From UBA7236 sp036734545 (GTDB lineage Bacteria; Bacteroidota; Bacteroidia; Chitinophagales; BACL12): 64,000 nucleotides of DNA. Positions 35,883-44,320 of this stretch are shown piece by piece; the first letter of the stretch is position 1; each line of letters begins with the position of its first letter. The position numbers and the translations under genes were made by a program. The notes beneath the pieces are model-generated. The model was given only the letters and a program-made list of their open reading frames with translations, was not told where the DNA came from and ran no database searches. The DNA lies in the NCBI GenBank assembly GCA_036734545.1, contig DAIMYJ010000001.1, positions 1 through 64,000 on the forward strand. The letters run 5' to 3'.

Positions 35883-36323
35883 ATGCCTGCAGTTCATATA
35901 CCACTCATCATTGAAGACATTCCGCCAAAGGGCATACATATTTTCGTAAAAGGCAAGATACAGCGCAAGCGTGTGCGGTTTCTGGTAGACACGGGTGCCA
36001 GTAAAAGTGTGATCGACCACGATTTTGCCCTAAGGAATTTCCCCTATACGCGCCGGATCGTTACTGAGCACCTGACCACCGGATTAGGCGCCAACATACC
36101 CAATGCCACCTTCATCAAACTGCGCGGCGTACACTTGGGGAAGTATAAGATCAGTCCGGTAATTTTTGCGCAGTTGGATCTTTCCACGGTAAACGATGCA
36201 TACACCTCAGCCCTGTTGGATCCTGTGGTGGCCATCATTGGCGGGGATATACTCCGGCAATACCAAATGGTGATCGATTATGGGCGCGGCACACTCAGTT
36301 TTCAGGTGCCTTACGCCTCCTGA
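35883..36323 (+). CDS. Retropepsin-like aspartyl protease domain protein
   Basis: Single-domain 146-aa protein without signal peptide. FLVDTGASKSVID (about residues 34-46) carries the catalytic DTGAS motif of retropepsin-like proteases, followed by the flap-like GLGANIPNATFIKLRG and a hydrophobic-hydrophobic-Gly motif, VVAIIGGDILRQY, that packs against the active site. Such half-size proteins work as dimers. It begins 6 bp after the mdh terminator, so it needs read-through or a promoter within the terminator region. Bacterial substrates of this group are largely unknown. Confidence 0.82.
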   Translation: MPAVHIPLIIEDIPPKGIHIFVKGKIQRKRVRFLVDTGASKSVIDHDFALRNFPYTRRIVTEHLTTGLGANIPNATFIKLRGVHLGKYKISPVIFAQLDLSTVNDAYTSALLDPVVAIIGGDILRQYQMVIDYGRGTLSFQVPYAS

Positions 36324-36326
36324 CCA

Positions 36327-38408
36327 TCATAGGATGATCAATCGGGAAACAGCGTCAGAAACCCCATCCGATAAGCGAATAAAATAGCAACCTGAAGAAA
36401 GCTTCAACTCCGCGGGATTCAGTGAGTAGGTGTGACTGCCAGCCTCCTGCACACCCAAAGCAATGGACGCTACTTCACTACCAGTGAGATCCAGAATGTG
36501 TAATTGCAGATCTGACTGTGCCACCAAACTATATTGCACCACAGCGGCTCCGGCACCATCCAGCGGATTCGGATATACTTTCAGATCCATTTGCGCTTCG
36601 GGCATTTGCGCGCTTAATACACCTGTTATGAAGTTGAAGTCATCAATGAAAATATTATTCGAGTAAGGATTTGCCACAAATTCGATCTTGAACTGCACGT
36701 GCTCATCTTTAGCATTCGTGGGAATGCTGAAAGCAGCACTTCCCCACTGATCCGGATACTGTGGAAAGAAATCAGGGCTGCCGCCATAGCTGGTGATCAG
36801 ATCGCTGCCGGTTATCTTTCCCATTGATATCCAGCTATCACCGCAATTAATGCTGTAAAACATCTTCAGCGACATGGTATAGTCACCGGCATCCATGCCG
36901 GAAGAGGTGGTGCTGTATTTGAAGAAAACATTATTGGCAAGTCCATCCGAAAGATCAAAGATGGGAGAAAGCACCACATCCGATTCCAGATTAGGCGCAT
37001 CATTGCTATTCAGCCAGATACATCCGGTATTCCAATAGCCGTTGCCGCAACGCCATTTCCATTCAAAATTATCCGGATATTTATTATTCAGCATCCAGTC
37101 GTTATAGGTAGCTTCCTCGCTGTTGAAATCAGCGAAATAATTTCTGTCATACGGTGCTACTTCCGGTGAGACATAGATATAATCGGTCCACTCCCGTACA
37201 TTCGTACCAGCTGCATTCGTTACAGAAAGTGTTACTGTATACCAACCCGGCGTATCATAGGTCACTACCGGATCTTCTTCTGTGGAAGTAGATGGCGTGG
37301 CACCTTCGAAAGTCCAAACACGGGACTCTACCGGCCCTTTGTAACTCACATCGTAATAAGTTACACTTTCACCGGCACAGATATATCGTTGTGCAGTGTA
37401 AAAGTCCGCTTCCGGAATACATGTTCCGCTGACATATCCGTCGTTCGTTCCGGTAAGCAACAAATTCTCCTCTGTCCACAAATTATTGCGCATGGCATCC
37501 TCGCTTTCCAGAGCAGCATACATACGGCTTTTCTGGTCTTCCGTGAACATGGTGGTGCAATATGAATAATCCATATGATTCTGCACGTTGTCCACTCCCC
37601 CACCACAGGTATTACCGGTGAGATAGCAGCTTGTCCAGCCTTCGGTCATTGGTGTATCGGGCACCTGATCATCACCGCAGGCCACGCCTGGCGCATTGGT
37701 GTTTCCCCAGGGATGCTGCAGATTCAAATAATGTCCGATCTCATGACTTAACACATGAGCTGCATAAGATCCTGCGGTGCCAATAGTGCCTACATAATCG
37801 TATCGACAGATGATGCCGTCGACAGTGTGCATGATACCGACAATACTGGTAGGATAATAGGCATATGCGGCTGTTCCTGCAGGTAGTGATTTCACCACCC
37901 AGATATTCAGATATTTTCCTGATTGCCAGCCATCCAGTTTAGCCGCATCAGATCCGTTATATGTGCGCAGAGAGGCGGTGCGGGTGATCCCATTGGTGCA
38001 TCCGCCGCTTAACTCCTTTTGTGCCAGTCTGAATTCGATATCACAATCAACAGCAATATCCTGAAACTCCGGAATGGTATTAATAAAATCCGTATTGGTG
38101 GCGCTAAAGTCTGCATTGATCTTCTCGATGGCATCATAGATCTGTGCATCACTGATGTTTTCCGGGCCGTAATCATGGATCACATGAAATACCACCGGTA
38201 TCACCAGTGTTTCGCCTTCCATTCGGGCGATCTGCCCCAGTTTGGTTTGTGCGAATGCATTGAATTGCGCCTCTTTTTCTAAGATCTCCGGATGCAGTTC
38301 TATGGAGTTTCGACGCACGTCATCCGTTGCGCAGAATTGCGTTGTTTGTGCATATGTTTGCCAACCGGTAAGGGCTGTGATCAGGATGCTGTATAAAAGT
38401 TTTCTCAT
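36327..38408 (-). CDS. T9SS-exported M43/pappalysin-type metalloprotease with PKD domain
   Basis: Secreted Zn protease of 693 aa. ATG at 38408 starts a signal peptide MRKLLYSILITALTG ending YAQ; the longer frame upstream adds a non-signal-like stretch and is rejected. Propeptide-like region about 20-90, then the M43 domain (about 90-320) with zinc site HEIGHYLNLQH and Met-turn NHMDYSYCTTMF followed by TEDQKSRM, the M43 signature. A PKD domain (EDPVVTYDTPGWYTVTLSV) and a jelly-roll/MAM-like domain (about 415-605) follow, then a type A sorting domain LKVYPNPLDG ending VSRLIIL. Active site intact; substrate unknown. Confidence 0.92.
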   Translation of the reverse strand: MRKLLYSILITALTGWQTYAQTTQFCATDDVRRNSIELHPEILEKEAQFNAFAQTKLGQIARMEGETLVIPVVFHVIHDYGPENISDAQIYDAIEKINADFSATNTDFINTIPEFQDIAVDCDIEFRLAQKELSGGCTNGITRTASLRTYNGSDAAKLDGWQSGKYLNIWVVKSLPAGTAAYAYYPTSIVGIMHTVDGIICRYDYVGTIGTAGSYAAHVLSHEIGHYLNLQHPWGNTNAPGVACGDDQVPDTPMTEGWTSCYLTGNTCGGGVDNVQNHMDYSYCTTMFTEDQKSRMYAALESEDAMRNNLWTEENLLLTGTNDGYVSGTCIPEADFYTAQRYICAGESVTYYDVSYKGPVESRVWTFEGATPSTSTEEDPVVTYDTPGWYTVTLSVTNAAGTNVREWTDYIYVSPEVAPYDRNYFADFNSEEATYNDWMLNNKYPDNFEWKWRCGNGYWNTGCIWLNSNDAPNLESDVVLSPIFDLSDGLANNVFFKYSTTSSGMDAGDYTMSLKMFYSINCGDSWISMGKITGSDLITSYGGSPDFFPQYPDQWGSAAFSIPTNAKDEHVQFKIEFVANPYSNNIFIDDFNFITGVLSAQMPEAQMDLKVYPNPLDGAGAAVVQYSLVAQSDLQLHILDLTGSEVASIALGVQEAGSHTYSLNPAELKLSSGCYFIRLSDGVSDAVSRLIIL

Positions 38409-38473
38409 GCAGTTCGATGTATGCCGTTCTGTAAAAATACGGAAACTCCAACAGGGTATAGGTGTCTTTATTG

Positions 38474-38481
38474 TAGTTTTG
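38474..38481 (+). promoter_or_regulatory. Candidate -7 promoter element
   Basis: TAGTTTTG, a full match to TAnnTTTG, 17 nt upstream of the ATG of the exported TPR protein. Confidence 0.4.
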
Positions 38482-38498
38482 GAGATCAAATTCCCTGT

Positions 38499-39392
38499 AT
38501 GCGTGTATGGTCTACCACCCTCACCCTTTTCCTGTGGAGTCTATCCACGGGGATAACCAAGGCTCAGTCGGTGCAGCTTATGACGCCACAGATCAGGCAG
38601 CACCTGAACACCTATTATGATGCTTTGGAAACAGCAGATGCACAAAAGGCTTTAGAGGCACTGAATGCACTGATCGCAGCAGACCCGAATTATCCGCATT
38701 ACTATGGTGCACGTGCATCTGTGCTTGAAACTTTGCCGGGCGTTACGCCTGATAGCATCTTGGCTGATCTCGACAAGGCCATTCTGGCAGATACTACGCT
38801 AGATCAATGGCTGATCAAAAGAGCCAATTATTGCCTGGCAGCCGGAACAGACCGCCGGAAGTTTCAGGCGGTAAACGACTTGCTAGAACTATGCCATCGT
38901 GACAGCACATCGCTTGCACACAGAATGGCGCTGTTGCCGGTCGTTCGCCTATCCGATCCGCAAGTGTTTGCCAACCTGCATCAGGAGGCCATTGCGCTGG
39001 CCTATTTACAGATTACCGAAACGCCCAACGTAGCAGACCATTGGTATACGTTGGCCTCGCTGTATGCAATGGACAAGGCAGATATGCAGGAAGAGGATGT
39101 GCTGCTCGCCTTAGGCTATTTGGAAAAGGCCCTTTCACTTGATCCCGGCAAGTGGGCCTACGCGCAATTACGCGCAGAACTTTATGCGGATGTTTTACAT
39201 AACTATATTGCAGCCATTGAGGATTACCGCTACGTGATCACACTGGCTCCTTCACCGAATGCCTATGCTTCACTGGCTCAGGTATATGCCTCTTCAGGAC
39301 AAAAAAAAGAAGCGATGACTATAGTGCAGGAAGGAATGATCCTGTTTCCAGGGAGCTACATCCTGCAGTCGGTCAAGAGAAGTATTCAATAA
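38499..39392 (+). CDS. Exported tetratricopeptide-repeat protein
   Basis: Periplasmic or envelope TPR protein of 297 aa. ATG at 38499 opens a signal peptide (MRVWSTTLTLFLWSL ... KAQ); the longer frame from 38421 would bury it. TPR-like pairs are seen at about 32-75 (ALETADAQKALEALNALIAA), 185-230 (LLALGYLEKALSLDPGKWAY) and 240-290 (AIEDYRYVITLAPSPNAYASLAQVYASSGQKKEAM). No enzyme motif. Divergent from the M43 protease, 90 bp apart, and closed by a terminator shared with the next convergent gene. Confidence 0.85.
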   Translation: MRVWSTTLTLFLWSLSTGITKAQSVQLMTPQIRQHLNTYYDALETADAQKALEALNALIAADPNYPHYYGARASVLETLPGVTPDSILADLDKAILADTTLDQWLIKRANYCLAAGTDRRKFQAVNDLLELCHRDSTSLAHRMALLPVVRLSDPQVFANLHQEAIALAYLQITETPNVADHWYTLASLYAMDKADMQEEDVLLALGYLEKALSLDPGKWAYAQLRAELYADVLHNYIAAIEDYRYVITLAPSPNAYASLAQVYASSGQKKEAMTIVQEGMILFPGSYILQSVKRSIQ

Positions 39393-39413
39393 GATCGAGA
39401 GACATGTAAATTA

Positions 39414-39441
39414 AAAATGCCCGGACCAAGCCGGGCATTTT
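39414..39441. terminator. Bidirectional terminator
   Basis: Stem AAAATGCCCGG (39414-39424) with CCGGGCATTTT (39431-39441), loop ACCAAG. A/T-rich flanks on both sides serve two convergent genes. Confidence 0.85.
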
Positions 39442-39461
39442 CAATTATTTCTGTTGGGTCT

Positions 39462-41378
39462 TTATCGCATCAATAGCACCATACCGGACTTGATGATCTC
39501 GTTGCCGAAGCCGTCCAGACCCTTGACATACACTACGTAGTTGCCTATTTCCTGCGTCAATGCCTGATAGGTGCCATCCCATCCGATCATAGGATCATAG
39601 GATTCGAAGAGGAGTTCTCCCCAGCGATTATACACAGCGAAGAATTCAATTTCACCGATGCCCACCAATATTGGTTTCCATGTTTCATTGATACCGTCAG
39701 CATTCGGGGTAAAGGCATTGGGCAGCACAATGGTAGTTTGTTCCAGCACATATACCGTAACGCTGTCGAAGTTAGAACAGCCGTTGGCATCCACACCGGT
39801 AACATAATACACTGTAGTATCTTCCGGGAATGCCTGAGGATTGGAAACATTCGCGTCAGTGAGATAATCAGCAGGAGTCCAGGTATAATCCACTGCGCCA
39901 GAAGCATTCAATTGAGCAAATCCGCCGAGTGCCATGTATTGGTCTTCACCTGCATCTACAGTAGGCAGATCGAAGAGCGTAACCATAACATCGTCTGTGT
40001 CACTACAACCATTTGAATCCCATACCACCAATTGATAGAACATATTGGTCAGAGGTCCCATAACGGCAGGACTGGAAACGGTATCATTATCCAGATACAC
40101 AGGAGGTGTCCATAAGTAAGATACACCGCCGCTTCCGGCCAGGTTGATGGTATCCTCAGGACAAAGCGACATATCAGGTCCTGCATTCGCTATTGGAGCA
40201 GGAGGCACAATTACAGTTACTTCACGTTCGATGGTTCCGCAAATACCTACGCCTGTTGCCAGATAGGTAGTTGTCAAATCAGGAGTAGCAACAACGGTAT
40301 CGCCAGTTCCGGAATCCAGACCGGTGGTCGGCGTCCATGTCCAATCATAATCCTCTCCACCAATGATATTCAGGTGAACGGAATCACCGGGGCAAACGAG
40401 TGTAATACCTTCAGCTGAGATATCTACGCCGTCAGCAGCCACACCGATGGAGGTAGTAGCTTCCAATGCATCATCCAGATCATCTGCATCGAGGATATAC
40501 GCAAAGGCAATACACTGACATTCTCCTGCAGCGATCAGCGGGATCTTGAAGGTTACCTGTGTAGCGCAGTCGGCAGTGTTGCTGCCGGAAGCAGAATAAC
40601 CGCCGCTCCAGGGACACACTGCTGTTCCTGCCCATGCCTGAGCAGGTGTACCGTCGGTAGTACTGAAGCAACCAAAGGATACGCGGGCATTTTCATCACG
40701 CGCACCCATACCGAGGAAGCAGCCGTAAGTAAGACCTTCAGCTGTTACGAGGGCATCCGGGTCTGTTGGCGGCTGGTAAACAATTTCATTATACGTGGTA
40801 AAATCCCATGACCAGGGTTGATCCTGATCGGGGTCCACGTTACGCTTATAATATACATCTGTGAGATCGGTAGCGCCATCGTTACAGATCAGGATGCGGG
40901 TAACGAAATAGCGTGCGTTCTCCGGCAGTGTGGTCGTTTGAGTAACGGTCACATCTTCTGATGCGATCTCCCCTTCCCAAACTACGGAGTAAACACCGGC
41001 AGAATAGTCATAAGAGGTCACATCACCGGGTATCTCTGAGGTCCAGCACCATTGGTCGGTGTTGGTATATACAGAGGCGCCGATCTGGATCTCCCATCCT
41101 TCCACCGGAGAACCGGGAACGAAGTAATCACCGCAGTAGTCAGGAGTACCTGTTGTCCAGCCATCCATGTCAGAATCCGCCACGAAGCCGAGGCCGGAGA
41201 ATTCTGTCGGGTGATAGCCTGCAGGAGGTAAGGCATTGGATCCGTAAGCACCACAGGTGTTTACGCCTACCTCCACGTAGGTACCCTTCATGAAAGCATT
41301 GGCTCCTACGATCTGAGCCTCTGCTGTTATCCCTGCCAGCATGAGAAGAGCCGGGATGATGTTGTGCAAGTGTTTCAT
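39462..41378 (-). CDS. T9SS type B-sorted surface protein with Ig/PKD-like repeats
   Basis: Secreted 638-aa protein. Signal peptide about 1-21 (ending AEAQ). Residues about 22-310 form a Cys-containing domain (starting IVGANAFMKGTYVEVGVN) shared with the next gene and not known to me by name. Then three Ig/PKD-like repeats of about 80 aa (each with a W-T/S-P core: TWTPTTGLD, LWTPPVYLD, TWTPADYLT) and a type B (gliding-motility-associated) C-terminal sorting domain: LPNAFTPNADGINETW, YNRWGELLFES, GWDGTY. The class is exported by T9SS and often found in surface adhesins. Third gene of a likely minus-strand group. Confidence 0.9.
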   Translation of the reverse strand: MKHLHNIIPALLMLAGITAEAQIVGANAFMKGTYVEVGVNTCGAYGSNALPPAGYHPTEFSGLGFVADSDMDGWTTGTPDYCGDYFVPGSPVEGWEIQIGASVYTNTDQWCWTSEIPGDVTSYDYSAGVYSVVWEGEIASEDVTVTQTTTLPENARYFVTRILICNDGATDLTDVYYKRNVDPDQDQPWSWDFTTYNEIVYQPPTDPDALVTAEGLTYGCFLGMGARDENARVSFGCFSTTDGTPAQAWAGTAVCPWSGGYSASGSNTADCATQVTFKIPLIAAGECQCIAFAYILDADDLDDALEATTSIGVAADGVDISAEGITLVCPGDSVHLNIIGGEDYDWTWTPTTGLDSGTGDTVVATPDLTTTYLATGVGICGTIEREVTVIVPPAPIANAGPDMSLCPEDTINLAGSGGVSYLWTPPVYLDNDTVSSPAVMGPLTNMFYQLVVWDSNGCSDTDDVMVTLFDLPTVDAGEDQYMALGGFAQLNASGAVDYTWTPADYLTDANVSNPQAFPEDTTVYYVTGVDANGCSNFDSVTVYVLEQTTIVLPNAFTPNADGINETWKPILVGIGEIEFFAVYNRWGELLFESYDPMIGWDGTYQALTQEIGNYVVYVKGLDGFGNEIIKSGMVLLMR

Positions 41379-41405
41379 TGATAGGTTGCTTAGGTTGCCT
41401 TATTC

Positions 41406-41437
41406 AACGGCAAACAGTCGAAACTGTTCTCGCCGTT
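41406..41437 (-). other. Two-tier hairpin between type B paralogues
   Basis: Outer arms AACGGC (41406-41411) and GCCGTT (41432-41437), inner arms AACAGT (41413-41418) and ACTGTT (41423-41428). In the minus-strand transcript the loop is UUCG, a very stable tetraloop sequence. No U-run follows, so it is not a standard terminator; it may shape mRNA stability or expression between the two genes. Confidence 0.55.
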
Positions 41438-41474
41438 TATAATTTATTGATTAGCCATTCATTATTCGGTTTGA

Positions 41475-43721
41475 TCATTTCACCAGGGTGAAATGGCCTG
41501 ACCACATTTTATCTATACCATCTGTAGTGGAAAATTTGATCACCACCACAAATGTGCCTATTCCCTGAGCCTCACCGTTAAATGTTCCATTCCAGCCACA
41601 ATTGGTATCGTTAGCTAAACAGGGGAAATCCGGACAGATGGAAGGGCCTTCAAACACCACTTCGCCATAGCGGTTATAGATGGTATATCCGTCGATACAT
41701 CCGCTACCTGTTACCAGCGGATACCAGGTATCGTTAATGTTATCGCCATTCGGTGAGAAGGCTGTGGGGATCTGCACATCGATCTCTCCGATCACGACGA
41801 TCAGGATGGAGTCAACATCCACGCATCCGTTGGCATCCACGCCGGTCACTACATATAAAGTGGTCTGATCAGGTTGTGCGGTAGGATCTTCAATATTGGT
41901 CTGATCCAGTCCATTTGCCGGTGTCCAGGAATATTCCACGGCACCTTCTGCATTGATCACTACACTTTCATCCATGTATATATCGATGGTGTCGATCTCG
42001 ATCAGATCAAAGCCATAGACTCCAAGCACCGACTCATCTGTTTCCACGGTCATGATTCCTTCGAGGTTCGGGAACACATTCACTTCGATAACATCCGTGT
42101 TCACGCAACCGTTGGCGTCCACACCGGTAACAGTATAGGTTGTGGTCTCATCCACGGTACAGGTAGGATCCGGGCAATCATCACAGCTCAGGCCGGTAGA
42201 TGGTGACCAGGTATATTCTACTGCACCGGTAGCTTCGAGGTCAACTGCACCTTCAGGGCACAGGTCGACATCGGTTCCGGCATTTACTTCAGGTAATGCA
42301 TATACGGTAACGACCACTTCATCGGTAGCATCACAGCCATAGATGTTGGTGGTGGTTAGTGTGTAAGTATATTCGCCGGGTTCTGTCGGAGAGGCACTTG
42401 GGCTCGGACAATCCGTGCAGCCTAAACCGGCAGCCGGTGACCAGAGGAACAGATCTTCAGCAACACCGCCATCGCCTGAAAGCACGGTAGCGTCGCCGAG
42501 ACAGATAGCTACATCATCGCCGGCATCGGCTAATTCGGTCTCATCCACAACGATGGTCACTTCCAGTGTGGCATCACCGCAGAAACCGCCAACACCGGTG
42601 ATGGTATAGGTAGTGGTTTCAGAAACGGTTGCAACTACTGATGTACCGGTATCAACATCCAGTCCATCTGAAGGTGTCCAGGTCCATGTATAGTCATCAG
42701 CGCCCAAGATGGAAAGTGTCACCGGTTCACCGGGTTCACACACATAAACGGTGTCACCGGAAGAAACGGTCACATCATCAGCCGTCAGGTTGTAGGTAAC
42801 GGTTGCTTCCAATGCTTCTTCCAGGTCATCCACGTTGAGGATGTAAGCAAAGGCCACGCATTTACATTCACCCGGGTTAATGATCGGGATATAAAAAGAG
42901 ATTGAGTTTGCGATATCACCAACGGAAGACCCTGCGCCGGTGTAGCCACCAGTTGCTTCCCATACAGCCTGCGGTGAGCCGTCATCCGTTCCGAAGTTAC
43001 CCCATGAAACGCGGGCGTTCTCATCGCGGGCACCGATACCGAGGAAGCAGCCGTAGGTAAGACCTTCAGAGGTTACGAGGGCCTCAGGGTCTGTAGGCGG
43101 CTGGTAAACGATCTCATTGTCTGTGGTGAAATCACCGCTCCAGGGCTGGTCATTATCCGGGTCCACATTGCGCTTGTAGTATACATCTTCCAGCGGTTCA
43201 TCGCCGTTGTTACAAAGGAGGATACGCGTTACGAAATACAGTTCATCTTCCGGCAGGGTGGTGATCTGGGTGATACCGAGATCGATTCCACCGGCAGCGG
43301 TCAGGGTTCCTGTCCAGACACCGGTATAGATCCCTGCAGCATACGTATAATCAGATACATCTCCCGGGATATCGGAGCCAAAGCAACCCTGGTCGGTATT
43401 GGTCCACCAATCGTCGCCGATCTGGATCTGCCATCCTTCTACCGGGGAACCGGGTACGAAGTAGTCACCGCAATAATCCGGTGTTCCGGCATCCCATCCG
43501 TCAGATTCCCAGTCGGCAACAAACCCCAGACCTGATTCGGTGGGGTGGTAACCTGCAGGCGGCATGGTTGGTGTTCCGTAGGCTCCGCAGGTATTGATAC
43601 CTACTTCAACATAATTACCCTTTAAAAAGCAGTTTGCCCCTACGATCTGGGCATTCGCATGTTCAGAAGAGAGGCTGAGCAGCAATGCCAGGGCGGCAAT
43701 TGCGTAAAATTTATTTTGCAT
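41475..43721 (-). CDS. T9SS type B-sorted surface protein, paralogue with four or more Ig/PKD-like repeats
   Basis: Secreted 748-aa protein. ATG at 43721 opens a signal peptide (MQNKFYAIAALALLLSL ... ANAQ); an upstream ATG at 43754 overlaps the preceding stop and is less likely. The N-terminal domain of about 290 aa (IVGANCFLKGNYVEVGIN) is closely similar to that of the downstream paralogue, also at the DNA level in places. Four to five Ig/PKD-like repeats follow (TWTPSDGLD, LWSPAAGLGC, TWSPSTGLSC, SWTPANGLD), some with a CTDCPSP/CDDCPDP insertion, then a type B sorting domain (IPTAFSPNGDNINDTW, YNRYGEVVFEG, GWNGTF). Function unknown; adhesion or matrix role inferred. Confidence 0.9.
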   Translation of the reverse strand: MQNKFYAIAALALLLSLSSEHANAQIVGANCFLKGNYVEVGINTCGAYGTPTMPPAGYHPTESGLGFVADWESDGWDAGTPDYCGDYFVPGSPVEGWQIQIGDDWWTNTDQGCFGSDIPGDVSDYTYAAGIYTGVWTGTLTAAGGIDLGITQITTLPEDELYFVTRILLCNNGDEPLEDVYYKRNVDPDNDQPWSGDFTTDNEIVYQPPTDPEALVTSEGLTYGCFLGIGARDENARVSWGNFGTDDGSPQAVWEATGGYTGAGSSVGDIANSISFYIPIINPGECKCVAFAYILNVDDLEEALEATVTYNLTADDVTVSSGDTVYVCEPGEPVTLSILGADDYTWTWTPSDGLDVDTGTSVVATVSETTTYTITGVGGFCGDATLEVTIVVDETELADAGDDVAICLGDATVLSGDGGVAEDLFLWSPAAGLGCTDCPSPSASPTEPGEYTYTLTTTNIYGCDATDEVVVTVYALPEVNAGTDVDLCPEGAVDLEATGAVEYTWSPSTGLSCDDCPDPTCTVDETTTYTVTGVDANGCVNTDVIEVNVFPNLEGIMTVETDESVLGVYGFDLIEIDTIDIYMDESVVINAEGAVEYSWTPANGLDQTNIEDPTAQPDQTTLYVVTGVDANGCVDVDSILIVVIGEIDVQIPTAFSPNGDNINDTWYPLVTGSGCIDGYTIYNRYGEVVFEGPSICPDFPCLANDTNCGWNGTFNGEAQGIGTFVVVIKFSTTDGIDKMWSGHFTLVK

Positions 43722-43750
43722 GTAGTTTTTTTTCGGTTGGTTCAGGCGTT

Positions 43751-44140
43751 TCATTCATTTACAACGGTGAGCATCATGCGGTAGCGTTCGGCCGCTTTAG
43801 CAAAGTATTCGTTGTATTCGTTCACATCCCATCCGCGCGGTTCAGTGAACTGGAGACCGAGTTTCACGGTTGCGGTCTTGTTCGCGTAATCGAGGGTGTA
43901 GTTCAGGATGTTATCCCGGCAAAGGCTGAAAAATCTGTTGGCAGCAGCCTCATCTTTGAAAGCCATGGTGCTGATAGAAAACGTATATGTTTCCATCAGG
44001 GGCTTGGTAGGGTCGATCTGAATCACGAGGTTCGCGTCGATCGAAGCGGTTCCCACGGCGGGTGCCTGCGCAGAGGCATAAAAAAATGCGGCGGAAACAA
44101 GGAGGAGAGAAAGCGAGATCTTGTAAAATAACTGCTTCAT
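43751..44140 (-). CDS. Small secreted protein of unknown function
   Basis: Exported protein of 129 aa (131 if the ATG at 44146 is used). Signal peptide MKQLFYKISLSLLLVSAA ... ASAQ. The mature part is a small alpha/beta fold: a VIQIDPTKP strand, YTFSISTMAF, a helix DEAAANRFFSLCRDNILNY, TATVKLGLQF, and a C-terminal helix EYNEYFAKAAERYRMMLTVV. A single Cys. Its stop is 29 bp before the first type B protein, so the three genes look like one transcription unit. No sorting domain of its own, so it likely stays in the periplasm. Confidence 0.78.
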   Translation of the reverse strand: MKQLFYKISLSLLLVSAAFFYASAQAPAVGTASIDANLVIQIDPTKPLMETYTFSISTMAFKDEAAANRFFSLCRDNILNYTLDYANKTATVKLGLQFTEPRGWDVNEYNEYFAKAAERYRMMLTVVNE

Positions 44141-44269
44141 ATGCATGTTTCGTTTAATGAAATTTCGATATAGACCTATTCACGAATAAAGATAGCCATA
44201 TGGTTGGGTATCTGCAAATTTTCCCTAGGGGGTTATGAACATTCAGGCAGGAAGTGACATTTTCCTGAT

Positions 44270-44285
44270 ACACCCTGCGGGGTGT
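44270..44285 (+). other. Hairpin in the leader of the RND exporter gene
   Basis: ACACCC (44270-44275) pairs with GGGTGT (44280-44285), loop TGCG, 35 nt before the ATG. No T-run; meaning unclear. Confidence 0.3.
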
Positions 44286-44320
44286 GTCCTTATGGTATGT
44301 GATGCAGGGAGGTATCCCCT

